Positions 53,572-61,687 of a stretch of 64,000 nt of DNA are shown here, piece after piece (positions within the stretch are counted from its first letter, which is position 1; every line of letters starts with the position of its first letter). Below the pieces are notes generated by a model, which saw only the letters and a program-made list of their open reading frames with translations, did no database searches and had not been told where the DNA came from. Origin of the DNA: JAGQPD01 sp020426865 (GTDB lineage: Bacteria; Planctomycetota; Planctomycetia; Pirellulales; Pirellulaceae). The DNA is taken from the NCBI GenBank assembly GCA_041399065.1, contig JAWKTN010000004.1:977997-1041996 (forward strand), in the 5' to 3' direction. Position numbers and translations under genes: made by a program.

Positions 53572-54070
53572 TTTGGAATCCCAAGATGGATAACTTGATT
53601 ATTACCGGTCAGCGCGGCGATAAGTCCCAGCCGAGGGGTGTTATTGCCGAGTCGGCGATAAGTCGATGGATAATTGTCCCCTACTTTTCGCCGATAGCCC
53701 TGAAATTGGCAAGTGTACGGCAGAAAAACAGACGTTTCTAGTTTTTTACGGCCTGTTTGACTTATTGGGGCTGGAGACTGCTGAGGGTGAAGAACACCGA
53801 CGTAGATTAGCCTCGTTCATTTCATTACCCCGATCGCAACCAGGTTGTTAACCCGATTAGGGCTGTAGGACAGAGAGCGAGAGAGTTTTGGCGAGATTTG
53901 AGGCGCGAGTCGGTCCGTTGCAGTCAGCGCGCGAATACGAAGAGAACTCTCTCCTTGACCGCCTTTTGCCGCAAATCCATGTGTACCAATGGGAAAAGAC
54001 AAAACGCCGGCAGCTTTCACTGTCGGCGTTTGGCGTTAACTCGCGGGTCGGATGTTATTTCGAAAAGATG
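53572..54070. other. Intergenic stretch between the nuclease gene and the island border
   Basis: No gene is recognisable. GGCGATAAGTC occurs twice (near 53620 and 53653). Short frames such as plus 53666-53851 have no family pattern. A hairpin terminator lies at 54002. Confidence 0.4.
54002..54031. terminator. Hairpin terminator-like structure
   Basis: AAACGCCGGCAG at 54002-54013 pairs with CTGTCGGCGTTT at 54020-54031 with one mismatch and a six-base loop. The outer A/T ends give a T-run on either strand, so it could work in both directions. Confidence 0.55.
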
Positions 54071-54095
54071 AAAAGCTCCCCCGGTAGGACTCGAA
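54071..54095 (-). other. tRNA 3'-end-like fragment, possible attachment site
   Basis: On the minus strand this reads TTCGAGTCCTACCGGGGGAG, which looks like the T-loop and 3' acceptor side of a tRNA. No matching 5' half is present nearby. Integrative elements often leave such a fragment at their border. The accessory region lies to the left and the RNA-repair island to the right, so this could be an attachment remnant. Confidence 0.35.
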
Positions 54096-54336
54096 GCTAG
54101 ATTCGGCCTAGGGAACTCCTATTGGGGCAATGCTGCGTTCTTGTTGTTACTCCCTACATTGTAACGACTTACGAACGCGAGGCTACTGGGGTCTTAGGGC
54201 GTTGGTACGTCCCTCATACGGGCCGTTTTGCCACCTCTTTGCCACCTCCTTTTTTGAGAGCCGGCGGTGCAAAACGGACGTGTCGGAAGTCCGTCCGGGG
54301 CGACATAAATAGTTGCACGGCAACTCATGATCGAGT

Positions 54337-55227
54337 CTAGCCGAGCAGATGCCGCATCGCCGATGCGACGCCGAGGGTAACTTCGGTCATTCTTGGATAG
54401 TCGAGTGTGTCCGGTGTGTCTGTCGCTTGGTGGTAGTTCGGGTTTCGCAGAAAGCTGGTGTCGGTGAGCATCAGGGCGGGATAGCCTTGATCCCAGAACG
54501 AGCTGTTGTCGCTTAGTCGAATCTCGTTCACCTTTTCGGGTAGGCAGATCGAGAACAACGGTAGCTGTCGTGTTCCGTACTTGAAACCTCGCCGGAATCT
54601 CCAGCACAGCTTCCAGGATGGCAAGTTGCCGACCGCTGCTAAAAAGTTGCCTCGCTGGGGAAAGAATCGGTGCATCCATTTGGGGATTCCCGGAGGAACT
54701 GTTTGCGAGCCTTTGGCGAGGCTGTAGTAGCCGACCATTTCCAGACACAACATGCCGATGATGTTATCACCGCGCCGGCGCGACTCGCGGGCGTGGTGCT
54801 GGCTGCCCATGGAATCCACGTTGAAATACGGAGGCTCTTCGCAAGCAAACGCCACGTATCGAGCGGTTCGCTTGCCGGAATGCTCGCGCAGCAAGCGGCT
54901 GACTTCGATCAAGACCGCTACGGCCGACGCGTTATCATCGGCGCCGGGAGTGCTGAAATAGGTGTCATAGTGTGCTCCGAGCAGGATGATCTCATCAGCT
55001 TGCTTCGCTCCGGGACACTCGACGATCACGTTGGTGGCCTCGTCGCCCAACGCGTCGTAGCACTCTCGCGAATGACGATATCCCATTCCGGACCACTGAC
55101 CTTCGATGTAGCCGATCGTGGCCTGAATTGTCTTGGGATTACTCAACGTACGTGGGCCGATCAGTCCCGCAAGCCGATCGACATGCAGTCGCAAATTGTT
55201 TTCGATCGTGTCGCGGTCGATGGACAT
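54337..55227 (-). CDS. M28-family metallopeptidase (aminopeptidase-like)
   Basis: The 296-residue protein has the di-zinc peptidase motifs GAHYDT, GADDNASAVAVLIE, the catalytic Glu pair in FACEEPPYF, and a late His in NPNYHQATDTPDT. There is no signal peptide, so it is probably cytoplasmic, which is uncommon for M28. Its ATG overlaps the stop of the ADP-ribosylglycohydrolase by one base (TGATG), so it belongs to that operon. Substrate and reason for the linkage are unknown; it may remove a peptide or acyl group. Confidence 0.88.
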   Translation of the reverse strand: MSIDRDTIENNLRLHVDRLAGLIGPRTLSNPKTIQATIGYIEGQWSGMGYRHSRECYDALGDEATNVIVECPGAKQADEIILLGAHYDTYFSTPGADDNASAVAVLIEVSRLLREHSGKRTARYVAFACEEPPYFNVDSMGSQHHARESRRRGDNIIGMLCLEMVGYYSLAKGSQTVPPGIPKWMHRFFPQRGNFLAAVGNLPSWKLCWRFRRGFKYGTRQLPLFSICLPEKVNEIRLSDNSSFWDQGYPALMLTDTSFLRNPNYHQATDTPDTLDYPRMTEVTLGVASAMRHLLG

Positions 55228-56279
55228 CAGTATGGAGGGGCGATTCGGCGGAAGCCGTGAAAGAGGACGATCAATAGGAACATCAGATTGCGGAGAAGCA
55301 CCGCGACTGGGTTGACGTTAGGCGACTTCATCAAACTGTCGCTGTCGAGTGAATCGGCCAGTGTTTCACCGAGACCCTGCATCCAAGAAACGGTACGCGG
55401 CAATTCCCAGATCCCGTCGAGCCATTCGTTGGGAATGCCTACTCGCCCGACTGCTGCGCCCACAATGCCACCGACGATAGCCGCCGTCGTATCCGCGTCG
55501 CCTCCGCACTCGATGATACTCGTGACGGCCCGATCGAAATCTCTGGGGCTAGACAGCCATGCGTGGATTGCGACCGGAACAGTGTGATAGGTGTAGCCGG
55601 TTACGCCTCGATCCAGACCAAGCGAATCTGCGAACGTCTTAGTTGTTTCGCCGACATCAAAGCTGCGAATTGCTCGACGAAGCAAATCGATCAACTCGGC
55701 GCCACCTTCTCCCACCGCATTGACAACTTCCTCGAGCCAAAAGTTCGCATCCAGGGCTCGCTGGTCACGCGAGTGCTTGGCTGCCAACGCAACGGCAATG
55801 GCTCCGTATTCGGCCTTGGGGTCGGTGTGAGTCAGCCGCGTTGATGTGCGAACCAAATCCAGTAGCAACGAGTGGTCGTCGATTGCTGCACCAAAGATCG
55901 CTGCACGCATTGCTGGACCGTTTCCGGCTGAGAAGACGCCGGCGTTCTCAGGACTTACTCCGAGCCACAACTTGATTCCGGATCGCGCCGTCGCCTTACC
56001 AACGCCTGCCGGTAAGGCCAGAATCCACCATCGAAGTCGTCTCACAAAACAGCGTGTAAACCTTGGAGCGTCGCCACCTGCTTCTATCAACGCTTGAGCG
56101 ACCATACACGTGTGTTCGGTGTCGTCGGAGATCATGCCGCGACCAAAGAAGAATCGGTGCCGGAGTGGTGGGCCAAGCAGCCTGCGGGCTCGCCGGGGCG
56201 AAACACCTTCGTAAGGTAGGCCTAGCGCATCACCGACCGCTGTCCCCAAAATGCATCCAACGATCGCATCTCGATTCAC
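55227..56279 (-). CDS. ADP-ribosylglycohydrolase family protein
   Basis: The enzyme family removes ADP-ribose from proteins, nucleic acids or small molecules using two Mg2+ ions. Metal-binding motifs are MISDDTEHT near the N-terminus and GGDADTTAAIVGGIVGA near the C-terminus, with GCILGTAVGDALG at the start. The GTG at 56279 overlaps the phosphatase stop by four bases and follows GGAG by eight. It gives 350 residues, the normal size; the frame is open 69 codons upstream but those lie inside the phosphatase gene. A hydrophobic C-terminal tail (LLRNLMFLLIVLFHGF) suggests membrane attachment. Confidence 0.9.
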   Translation of the reverse strand: MNRDAIVGCILGTAVGDALGLPYEGVSPRRARRLLGPPLRHRFFFGRGMISDDTEHTCMVAQALIEAGGDAPRFTRCFVRRLRWWILALPAGVGKATARSGIKLWLGVSPENAGVFSAGNGPAMRAAIFGAAIDDHSLLLDLVRTSTRLTHTDPKAEYGAIAVALAAKHSRDQRALDANFWLEEVVNAVGEGGAELIDLLRRAIRSFDVGETTKTFADSLGLDRGVTGYTYHTVPVAIHAWLSSPRDFDRAVTSIIECGGDADTTAAIVGGIVGAAVGRVGIPNEWLDGIWELPRTVSWMQGLGETLADSLDSDSLMKSPNVNPVAVLLRNLMFLLIVLFHGFRRIAPPY

Positions 56280-56935
56280 TTGATCTTCTCCAATAACGAT
56301 CGCTGCGCCCGGTTCAGTTCTACTCCTGGTCGAACGGACTGAATCATGACGATTGCCTCTTCGGCCGTGCGTGCTTTTCTTGAAACAAGCATGACGGTGG
56401 CAGCCACCAGCCCTGTTCGTCCATGACCCTGGGCGCAATGAACTAGGACCGGACTCGGCAGATTGAGGATCTTCGTGGCGAGGCACCGCAGTTGTTCGGG
56501 AGACGCACCCAATCCGTCAAGCATCGGGAAACAGACGTAGGACACATTAGGCCATTGCGCGATTGGCTCCGTGAACTCGCAAGTCAAGTCAACGACAGAA
56601 GCGATGTCCTCTGGAAGCTCACGTGCGAGCAAACGTCTCGAAAGAATCAGTTTGTCCGTCAATGTGTCGGTTGGAGATTCTCGCGAAAACAAACGCACCA
56701 CGTGCCAGACAATGGCAACGTAGGTGAGGTATGGCCACAGGAGAAGAACTGCAACCTTCGAACGCGAACCGTCGGCCTGTTTCCCAAAGTACACTGGCAT
56801 GGACCGGAAATAGCTTGCGCTGACGACTCCGAACGAAAACGACGGATACAATAGGAACCATGACCAAGAACCGGTTTGAATTGCAAAACCCGCAGTCGCT
56901 ATTGCCAGGAATGAAAACAGCAGGCCGTACCTCAC
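56276..56935 (-). CDS. Membrane-anchored dual-specificity-type phosphatase
   Basis: The N-terminal 85 residues contain two or three membrane segments (LLFSFLAIATAGFAI, WFLLYPSFSFGVVSA, VAVLLLWPYLTYVAIVWHVV). The C-terminal cytoplasmic domain has the cysteine phosphatase signature HCAQGHGRTG with an upstream Asp in FPMLDGLG. The start is a GTG at 56935 that overlaps the macro-domain stop. In this operon a phosphomonoesterase that acts on a phosphorylated ADP-ribose, or on a phosphorylated protein or RNA, would make sense. The substrate is not known. Confidence 0.85.
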   Translation of the reverse strand: MRYGLLFSFLAIATAGFAIQTGSWSWFLLYPSFSFGVVSASYFRSMPVYFGKQADGSRSKVAVLLLWPYLTYVAIVWHVVRLFSRESPTDTLTDKLILSRRLLARELPEDIASVVDLTCEFTEPIAQWPNVSYVCFPMLDGLGASPEQLRCLATKILNLPSPVLVHCAQGHGRTGLVAATVMLVSRKARTAEEAIVMIQSVRPGVELNRAQRSLLEKIK

Positions 56936-57465
56936 GCCGACCTCTTATCGTCGATTCGAAGTGCGTTGATGGCTTCCTGAAGCTCGACTCGGTTTTCCTC
57001 CGACCGGACAACGAGTTCTAGAGTGATCGCCTCGAAACGTGACTCGTTCACCAGCGGTCTGACGGCCCGACCGAAATCAGAGATCGTCAAAGGACCGTAA
57101 CCAGTGGCCAGCGTTGGCGAAGCAACGGTTTTAGCACCTAAATCATTCGCCATCCCCAATGCTGTACGTAGCGTGTCCCGAACGAGATCGACGGAAGAGT
57201 CATAAAACGGATCGATGGCAACTGCGTGTAGGATGCACTGAAACGGCAAGTTACCAGCACCACTCTTCACCACGGTTCCGGCAGGAATGGCTGAGAGCCC
57301 CTGGTCCTTCAGGTAATCATGAAGCTCGTCTTGGATGACTGGACCAACTGCTGAACGGATGGCTCCGTTGACTCCCCCAGACATATTCAACCAAGGGTTC
57401 GCCGTCGAGATCAAAACGTCAGCCTGGCATTGAAGCACATCGCCGACTTTGATCTCTACTTGCAT
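56932..57465 (-). CDS. Macro-domain protein
   Basis: Macro domains bind ADP-ribose, and some hydrolyse ADP-ribose-1''-phosphate or ADP-ribosyl esters. Residues show VEIKVGDVLQCQADVLISTANPWLNMSGGVNGAIRSAVG (the ligand loop 1) and TVASPTLATGYGPL (loop 2). The protein is 177 residues, a single domain. I set the start at the ATG at 57465, nine bases after AGGA; upstream codons to 57534 lack similarity. Its end overlaps the next gene by four bases. Position after kptA suggests action on the KptA by-product. Confidence 0.9.
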   Translation of the reverse strand: MQVEIKVGDVLQCQADVLISTANPWLNMSGGVNGAIRSAVGPVIQDELHDYLKDQGLSAIPAGTVVKSGAGNLPFQCILHAVAIDPFYDSSVDLVRDTLRTALGMANDLGAKTVASPTLATGYGPLTISDFGRAVRPLVNESRFEAITLELVVRSEENRVELQEAINALRIDDKRSA

Positions 57466-57593
57466 CGTTATTTTCCTACTTGTTTCTGGGGCTTTGAGGT
57501 TTAGCAGTGACAACTCGTCGGTGGAGGTCCGCACGCGCTAAGTCGCATTTAATTGTATCAACCTATCCCATTCCATTCGATCGGGCCGGACGT

Positions 57594-57842
57594 TCAGGTA
57601 TCCCGTGAGTCGACAAATGTTGATACGAAAGCCTGCATTATTACCATACAGCACTGCCGAACCAGTTCGGTTTCACGATTGATTCCGACTACGTGTTCCT
57701 GCAAGTGATTGACGACGAAGGCGAGGACGGCATGTTCTTTGAAGTCCTTCCACTGAGTTTGCGACAGACGCTGGATCTCTCGAGGAGACTCCTCGTCATA
57801 GAACCGAACCATGGCCGCATACTTGTCAAATGCTGCCTGCAC
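57594..57842 (-). CDS. Small helical protein of unknown function
   Basis: The 82-residue protein starts at a GTG preceded by AAGAGA and lies six bases after the stop of the gene before it. It is predicted to be mostly helical (FKEHAVLAFVVNHLQEHVVG, ELVRQCCMVIMQAFVSTFV). No family was recognised. It is translated in the kptA operon. Confidence 0.6.
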   Translation of the reverse strand: MQAAFDKYAAMVRFYDEESPREIQRLSQTQWKDFKEHAVLAFVVNHLQEHVVGINRETELVRQCCMVIMQAFVSTFVDSRDT

Positions 57843-57848
57843 TGTCTC

Positions 57849-58118
57849 TTAGCTTACCGCTGGCATGTTCGGGGCGACGGCTTCGAATAATTCGAAGAGA
57901 ACCAACAATACAAAAAGACTTTCCTCGACCAATTCCATTGGTACTTTCAGAGAGCCAAGTTGTACCGCCGCGCCCATCACATTGCCTTGCTTGGCGGCGA
58001 CATCATCAAAGCGAAGTAGTTTCTGTTCGACCGAGTACGCATCTACCTTCTTAATTGCGGCCGCGACTTCCTCCACTGTAATAGTGAAATTGAATTGAGA
58101 AAGATCAGGGGTGCTCAT
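57849..58118 (-). CDS. Small helical protein of unknown function
   Basis: The 89-residue protein has helices AAAIKKVDAYSVEQKLLRFDDVAAKQ and LVEESLFVLLVLFELFEAVAP. No family was recognised. It starts seven bases after kptA ends and precedes another small helical gene. The pair might form a complex or a toxin-antitoxin-like unit, but the sequence gives no proof. Confidence 0.6.
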   Translation of the reverse strand: MSTPDLSQFNFTITVEEVAAAIKKVDAYSVEQKLLRFDDVAAKQGNVMGAAVQLGSLKVPMELVEESLFVLLVLFELFEAVAPNMPAVS

Positions 58119-58125
58119 TGGTCGT

Positions 58126-58680
58126 TTAGTCCGAAAATGTCAGGTAGGTTGGTGGCACGGCGTCGACAAGCCAGACACCGTTTGCGGAGAGATAGAATTG
58201 GTGGCCGTCACGATGCATGGTTTCGCCAGCCACTCGAAGAATGATTGGCTTGCCTCGCCGTGAGCCGACTTTGGTCGCGGTTTCTTCATCGGGTGAAAGA
58301 TGGACATGATGTCGTGATCGCTTTTGCAGACCGGTTGCCCGAATGCTGTCGAGAAAGGTGGCGACCGTTCCGTGGTAGAGAACCTCGGGAGGCGTTCTCG
58401 GTTCAAGATTGAGTTCGATGCCGGATACCGAGTGACCCTGGCTGGCCCGGATTCGCAAACCATCCTCGCTCAATGCGAAACGCTTCTTGTCGTTCGTGGC
58501 GACCACTTCGTGAAGCAGTTCAAGTGAGAGTGCTTTTCCGTGAGCGTTTGCTTGAGTGATCAACTCGTCGATGCGGAGCCAACCCTCAGGGTCCAGCTTT
58601 GCCCCAATCACTTCGGGACGATGCCGAAGGATCAAGCTGAGGAACTTGCTGATGGATATGAGTCTGTTGTTAGATTTCAT
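58126..58680 (-). CDS. kptA: RNA 2'-phosphotransferase (KptA/Tpt1)
   Basis: The enzyme uses NAD+ to remove a 2'-phosphate from RNA, giving ADP-ribose 1'',2''-cyclic phosphate and nicotinamide. Related enzymes can also ADP-ribosylate RNA 5'-phosphate ends. Family motifs seen are SLILRHRPE (Arg19-His20), RIRASQGHS, LYHGT and RHHVHLSPDEETA, then GQ-like DGHQFYLSANGVWLVD. The length of 184 residues is normal. The ATG at 58680 was used; TGGTACAAT just upstream looks like an extended -10 box, so the message may be leader-poor. It heads an operon with macro, phosphatase and ADP-ribosylhydrolase genes. Confidence 0.92.
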   Translation of the reverse strand: MKSNNRLISISKFLSLILRHRPEVIGAKLDPEGWLRIDELITQANAHGKALSLELLHEVVATNDKKRFALSEDGLRIRASQGHSVSGIELNLEPRTPPEVLYHGTVATFLDSIRATGLQKRSRHHVHLSPDEETATKVGSRRGKPIILRVAGETMHRDGHQFYLSANGVWLVDAVPPTYLTFSD

Positions 58681-58708
58681 GATAAATGATTGTACCAGAA
58701 ACGAGAAA

Positions 58709-58742
58709 ATGCCCGCGACAGGGATTTCCGTCACGGGCGTTT
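58709..58742 (-). terminator. Terminator after the Rsr remnant
   Basis: On the minus strand AACGCCCGTGACGG and CTGTCGCGGGC form a stem around a short loop and are followed by ATTTTC. It lies just after the stop of the Rsr remnant and before the kptA promoter region, so kptA starts a new transcript. Confidence 0.65.
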
Positions 58743-58761
58743 CGATATTCAACCTTTCGTG

Positions 58762-58944
58762 CTACAGCCGGGCGGCTTCGACCTCGCGGACGAAGCGGTT
58801 TGAGTCGGACTCTAGGAAGTTGCTGACGACGTTGAAGACAGCGTCGCTGAAGTCTCCGATGTTCAGGATGTCATGGCGATCAGGTGCTTGCGTGTTGCCG
58901 TAAGGGACGGTGTCGATGCAGACCAACTTCGGATCGGCGATGCC
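58762..58944 (-). pseudogene. C-terminal remnant of a Ro60/Rsr (TROVE) protein
   Basis: The minus frame, too short and startless for ORF calling, reads GIADPKLVCIDTVPYGNTQ, then APDRHDILNIGDFSDAV, then FNVVSNFLESDSNRFVREVE before a stop at 58762. This is the end of the von Willebrand factor A part of Ro60/Rsr proteins, which bind Y RNAs and misfolded RNA. Sequence further upstream is unrelated, so most of the gene is deleted, although its terminator is intact. In other bacteria rsr is found in RNA-repair operons. Confidence 0.7.
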
Positions 58945-59102
58945 GCGGCCGCTTCGCCAACTGATTATCAGGCTGGCTCGTTTCTTGCTGCGGCGTTACT
59001 GCATGTGAACGCCACCGGCGACCCACTGCGGTTGTCTCGTCACGGCGCGCAATCTCAATCCACGTCCCCATCCGCTGGCCTACGAAGTGCTAAAGTGCGG
59101 AT

Positions 59103-59354
59103 CTACCATGGGCCCTCCCGCACTTCGAGAATCGGCTCGTCCGCATCAATGACAAACATCCCACCCGCGTCGCAAATGAAATCTTGAAACTCTACTTTGC
59201 CCTCAAGCGGCATGCCACTTACGCGACTAACTACGACAGAGCCGTCTTCGAGCTTTTCTTCTACGCTCACCCAGACGGTATCATAGATCCGGGCTATTCG
59301 ACGTACGTTGTCGTCAAAGTCTGGCAAGTCGCGAGCTACTCGAATTTTCGTCAT
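59103..59354 (-). CDS. Small protein of unknown function
   Basis: The 83-residue protein starts at the ATG at 59354, seven bases after GGAG. It is acidic and beta-rich (RIARIYDTVWVSVEEKLEDGSVVVSRVSG, VEFQDFICDAGGMFVIDADEP). No family was recognised. It lies between the slipin gene and the Rsr remnant on the same strand. Confidence 0.55.
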   Translation of the reverse strand: MTKIRVARDLPDFDDNVRRIARIYDTVWVSVEEKLEDGSVVVSRVSGMPLEGKVEFQDFICDAGGMFVIDADEPILEVREGPW

Positions 59355-59791
59355 TGTGAATCTCCTCACCTACGCCGCTTCATAGTAATCAGAACGTGTA
59401 GATGCACGCATCCAATCTACTCGTAGACGCACAACGCTCCGCAGAATGCTTCCATAACCAACAATGCGACAACTCGCTCTATTGCGTCTCAATCGAGCCG
59501 ACTTTTCTGCAAGGCCGGGAGCCGGCACGAACGTTTTCAGCGCGCAGTGAAACAGCGCTGAGGGATATGACAATCTCAATTCGCTAGGATGACCTCGTTG
59601 TGAGGCCTGGCGAATAACAGGAGTTCAATCCAATGTTCCTCAGCGGTTGCTACCGCAGCGTGGCCGAATTCAGTCTCAAAAGGCAGTGGTGTAGCAGCGG
59701 CACCGTGGCCAAATGCTCCATTCAATATTGCCTCGCCTAAACGTGGCCACGAGAATCGATTCACCCGCAGTCTGTCGGCATGATGAAGAAA
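59355..59791. other. Stretch without recognisable gene
   Basis: Short frames on both strands (for example minus 59370-59579) lack family patterns. Parts of the lost Rsr gene might be expected nearby, but I could not detect any. It lies downstream of the slipin terminator. Confidence 0.35.
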
Positions 59792-59827
59792 GAACGCCCG
59801 GCGGAAAGCATATCCGCCGGGGCGTTC
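59792..59827 (-). terminator. Terminator of the slipin-type SPFH gene
   Basis: GAACGCCCCGGCGGA and TCCGCCGGGCGTTC form a strong stem on the minus strand with a short loop, followed by TTTCTTC. It begins two bases after the SPFH stop codon. Confidence 0.8.
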
Positions 59828-59828
59828 A

Positions 59829-60929
59829 CTACAGCAAGTTGACAACTCGTTCGGCCAATCCCTTCTCGCCAAGCATGATGTTGAGCTTACCCGCCGATGC
59901 GACGTTTTCGAGAACTTCCAGTTCACGTAGGCGCATCAGCGTCGGGTTGTCCGCGAGTAGCTTGGCCGTGTTGGCCTGACTACGCATTGCAGCCGTTTCC
60001 TCACGACGAGCAATCAGGTTGGCCTCCGCGGCCTTCTTGGCCTCGGTGACCTTGTTCATCAGGTCCTTCATGTCGCCCGGTAGGATCACATCCCGGATAC
60101 CCACCGAAGCGATTTCCAAACCCAATTCACTGGCTCGGTCGCGAACCGATTGCTCGATTTCGTTCGCAACCGCATCCTTTTCGGTCAGGAATACGTCGAG
60201 TTCTCGAGTACCAACGGTGGCACGCACGACCAATTGCGTTTCGCGGTAGAGCGCCTGGCGAACGTCGTCGGTTTCCGTGACAGCCTTCTTGGCGTCCGTG
60301 ACGCGGTAGGTTACGACGGCGTTCATGCGGAGCGTGACCTTGTCCGCGGTCATGATTTCCTGACCGCTGACATCGGTAACCGTCTCGCGCAGGTCGACTT
60401 CGACCAACTTCGCGTCCGCTGCGTCCTTCCAGAACGCATACAGACCGGGTGCCAGCGTATCGACGAACCTTCCGTCGACGAACAGGACACCCGCGCAGTT
60501 GCGGTTGACGGCGCACACATCCAGCAGTCGGCTTGCATCCGCTGCGCGCACGATTACCTTGAGGTCGTCGTGCACGAATCGAGCGGTACGCGCATCCACC
60601 GTCTCAACTCGTACCTCTCGCATGCCATTCCAGTATGCGTAGAGCCCAGCCGAGAGGATACGGTGGAATCGTCCGTCGATCCAAACGAGTGCTCGTTCGT
60701 GGTCCTTCAAGTCGACGACCGTGGCGTGCTCGTCGAGCAGACCGGACTTGACGATCATGTCGAGCTTATCGTGAACCAACCACGGATCACGCTTGGACAC
60801 AACCTCCACGCGGTGCTTCAGCAGTGGATCGAACAGCCAGTGCCGACCCTCGCTCAGGAGTCCCTTGAACTCACCGTCGCGGAAGTGCAGCCCAACTTCG
60901 TAGCTGCGAATTCTGATTCTCTTGTACAT
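59829..60929 (-). CDS. Slipin-type SPFH (band 7) protein
   Basis: The 366-residue protein has an N-terminal part with two similar blocks (ALVWIDGRFHRILSAGLYAYW and GVLFVDGRFVDTLAPGLYAFW). An SPFH domain follows (VEVDLRETVTDVSGQEIMTADKVTLRMNAVVTYRVTDAKKAV) and then a helical tail (DLMNKVTEAKKAAEANLIARREETAAMRSQANTAKLL). It lacks an obvious N-terminal membrane segment. Proteins of this slipin layout are often encoded next to RtcB and Rsr in bacterial RNA-repair loci, which fits the Rsr remnant and KptA downstream. The ATG follows GAGGTGAGG. It is clearly different from the shorter SPFH-like protein at 5.5-6.2 kb. Confidence 0.88.
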   Translation of the reverse strand: MYKRIRIRSYEVGLHFRDGEFKGLLSEGRHWLFDPLLKHRVEVVSKRDPWLVHDKLDMIVKSGLLDEHATVVDLKDHERALVWIDGRFHRILSAGLYAYWNGMREVRVETVDARTARFVHDDLKVIVRAADASRLLDVCAVNRNCAGVLFVDGRFVDTLAPGLYAFWKDAADAKLVEVDLRETVTDVSGQEIMTADKVTLRMNAVVTYRVTDAKKAVTETDDVRQALYRETQLVVRATVGTRELDVFLTEKDAVANEIEQSVRDRASELGLEIASVGIRDVILPGDMKDLMNKVTEAKKAAEANLIARREETAAMRSQANTAKLLADNPTLMRLRELEVLENVASAGKLNIMLGEKGLAERVVNLL

Positions 60930-61363
60930 TGCCTCACCTCTTTCGTTGACTCAGCGTTGTTTTGGCGTGTTGGTTTTCTGTAATTAAAGAGCCGTTGGGT
61001 GGCGGTACGTTCGCCGATCACACGCACAGAACGCGGAGTGCCGCTTGAGTTGTCTTGGCCGCCGGCCTTCGATTGCTTCTAGCCGATCGATCGTGACGGC
61101 TCGCAAGCCTCCTCTGCACGATCGGTTTTCGGCAACCGTCCACCGACGGCTCTGACAACGGTATCCGCGGACTGCAAGGCGTTCGTGAGTGCTGCCTCCA
61201 TCGAATGCGAACGTCATCGCTGTCTTCGGTCGGCATAGCCGACTTCCAACAACGACATCCAAGACGCACCGATGATGGCAGACCGAACGATCGCCCACCG
61301 CCCTCAGGCCTTCATCGTGGTTGTGTTGGTAACACACACCCTCCGGGCAGGTTTACCACCTGC
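60930..61363. other. Leader region between the tRNA array and the slipin gene
   Basis: About 430 bases with no supported gene; a plus-strand frame of 277 codons at 60150-60983 is only the antisense of the slipin gene. A regulatory or small RNA such as a Y RNA could lie here, but I could not identify one by eye. A hairpin GCAGGT/ACCTGC sits at 61347-61363 without a T-run. Confidence 0.3.
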
Positions 61364-61436
61364 TGAGTGGTACGGGAGTCGAACCCGCGACAGCCAGATT
61401 AAACGTCTGGTGCTCTACCCTCTGAGCTAACCACGC
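61364..61436 (-). tRNA. tRNA-Lys(UUU)-like, with G at position 33
   Basis: The minus strand folds with acceptor GCGTGGT/ACCACTC (one mismatch), D-arm GCTC/GAGC, anticodon stem CCAGA/TCTGG and T-arm with TTCGACT. The anticodon loop is CGTTTAA, so the anticodon is TTT but position 33 is G instead of the nearly universal T. No 3' CCA is encoded. Confidence 0.75.
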
Positions 61437-61543
61437 TCGACATCGCCTTAGTCAGATTCCATGTCCGGAACACACTCAGCCAACTTACCTGAGTAAGGGC
61501 AGAGTGCGCCGCTGGCCCAGCGACATCAACCTCGCTTGCAAAA

Positions 61544-61614
61544 AGACGCCGGTGGGAATCGAACCCACTTCAACTGCTTTGCAGGCAGTCGCCTAACCAT
61601 CTGGCTCCAGCGTC
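61544..61614 (-). tRNA. tRNA-Cys(GCA)
   Basis: Acceptor GACGCTG/CGGCGTC, anticodon loop CTGCAAA (anticodon GCA) in the stem ACTGC/GCAGT, and T-arm GTGGG-TTCGATT-CCCAC. The discriminator is T, the usual one for cysteine. Confidence 0.92.
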
Positions 61615-61687
61615 AAATAGCCGCCCGTGAGTCGCGGGCGATCGTCGTGTTTCTATTCTCTAAAAGTAGTGGTCGCGATTGACGCCA

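Noticed and set aside
60150..60983. Plus-strand open frame of 277 codons
   Set aside because: It lies antisense to the slipin gene, which has strong family features; the plus frame has none and no ribosome site.
61347..61363. Hairpin GCAGGT/ACCTGC as a terminator
   Set aside because: Only six pairs and no T-run on either strand.
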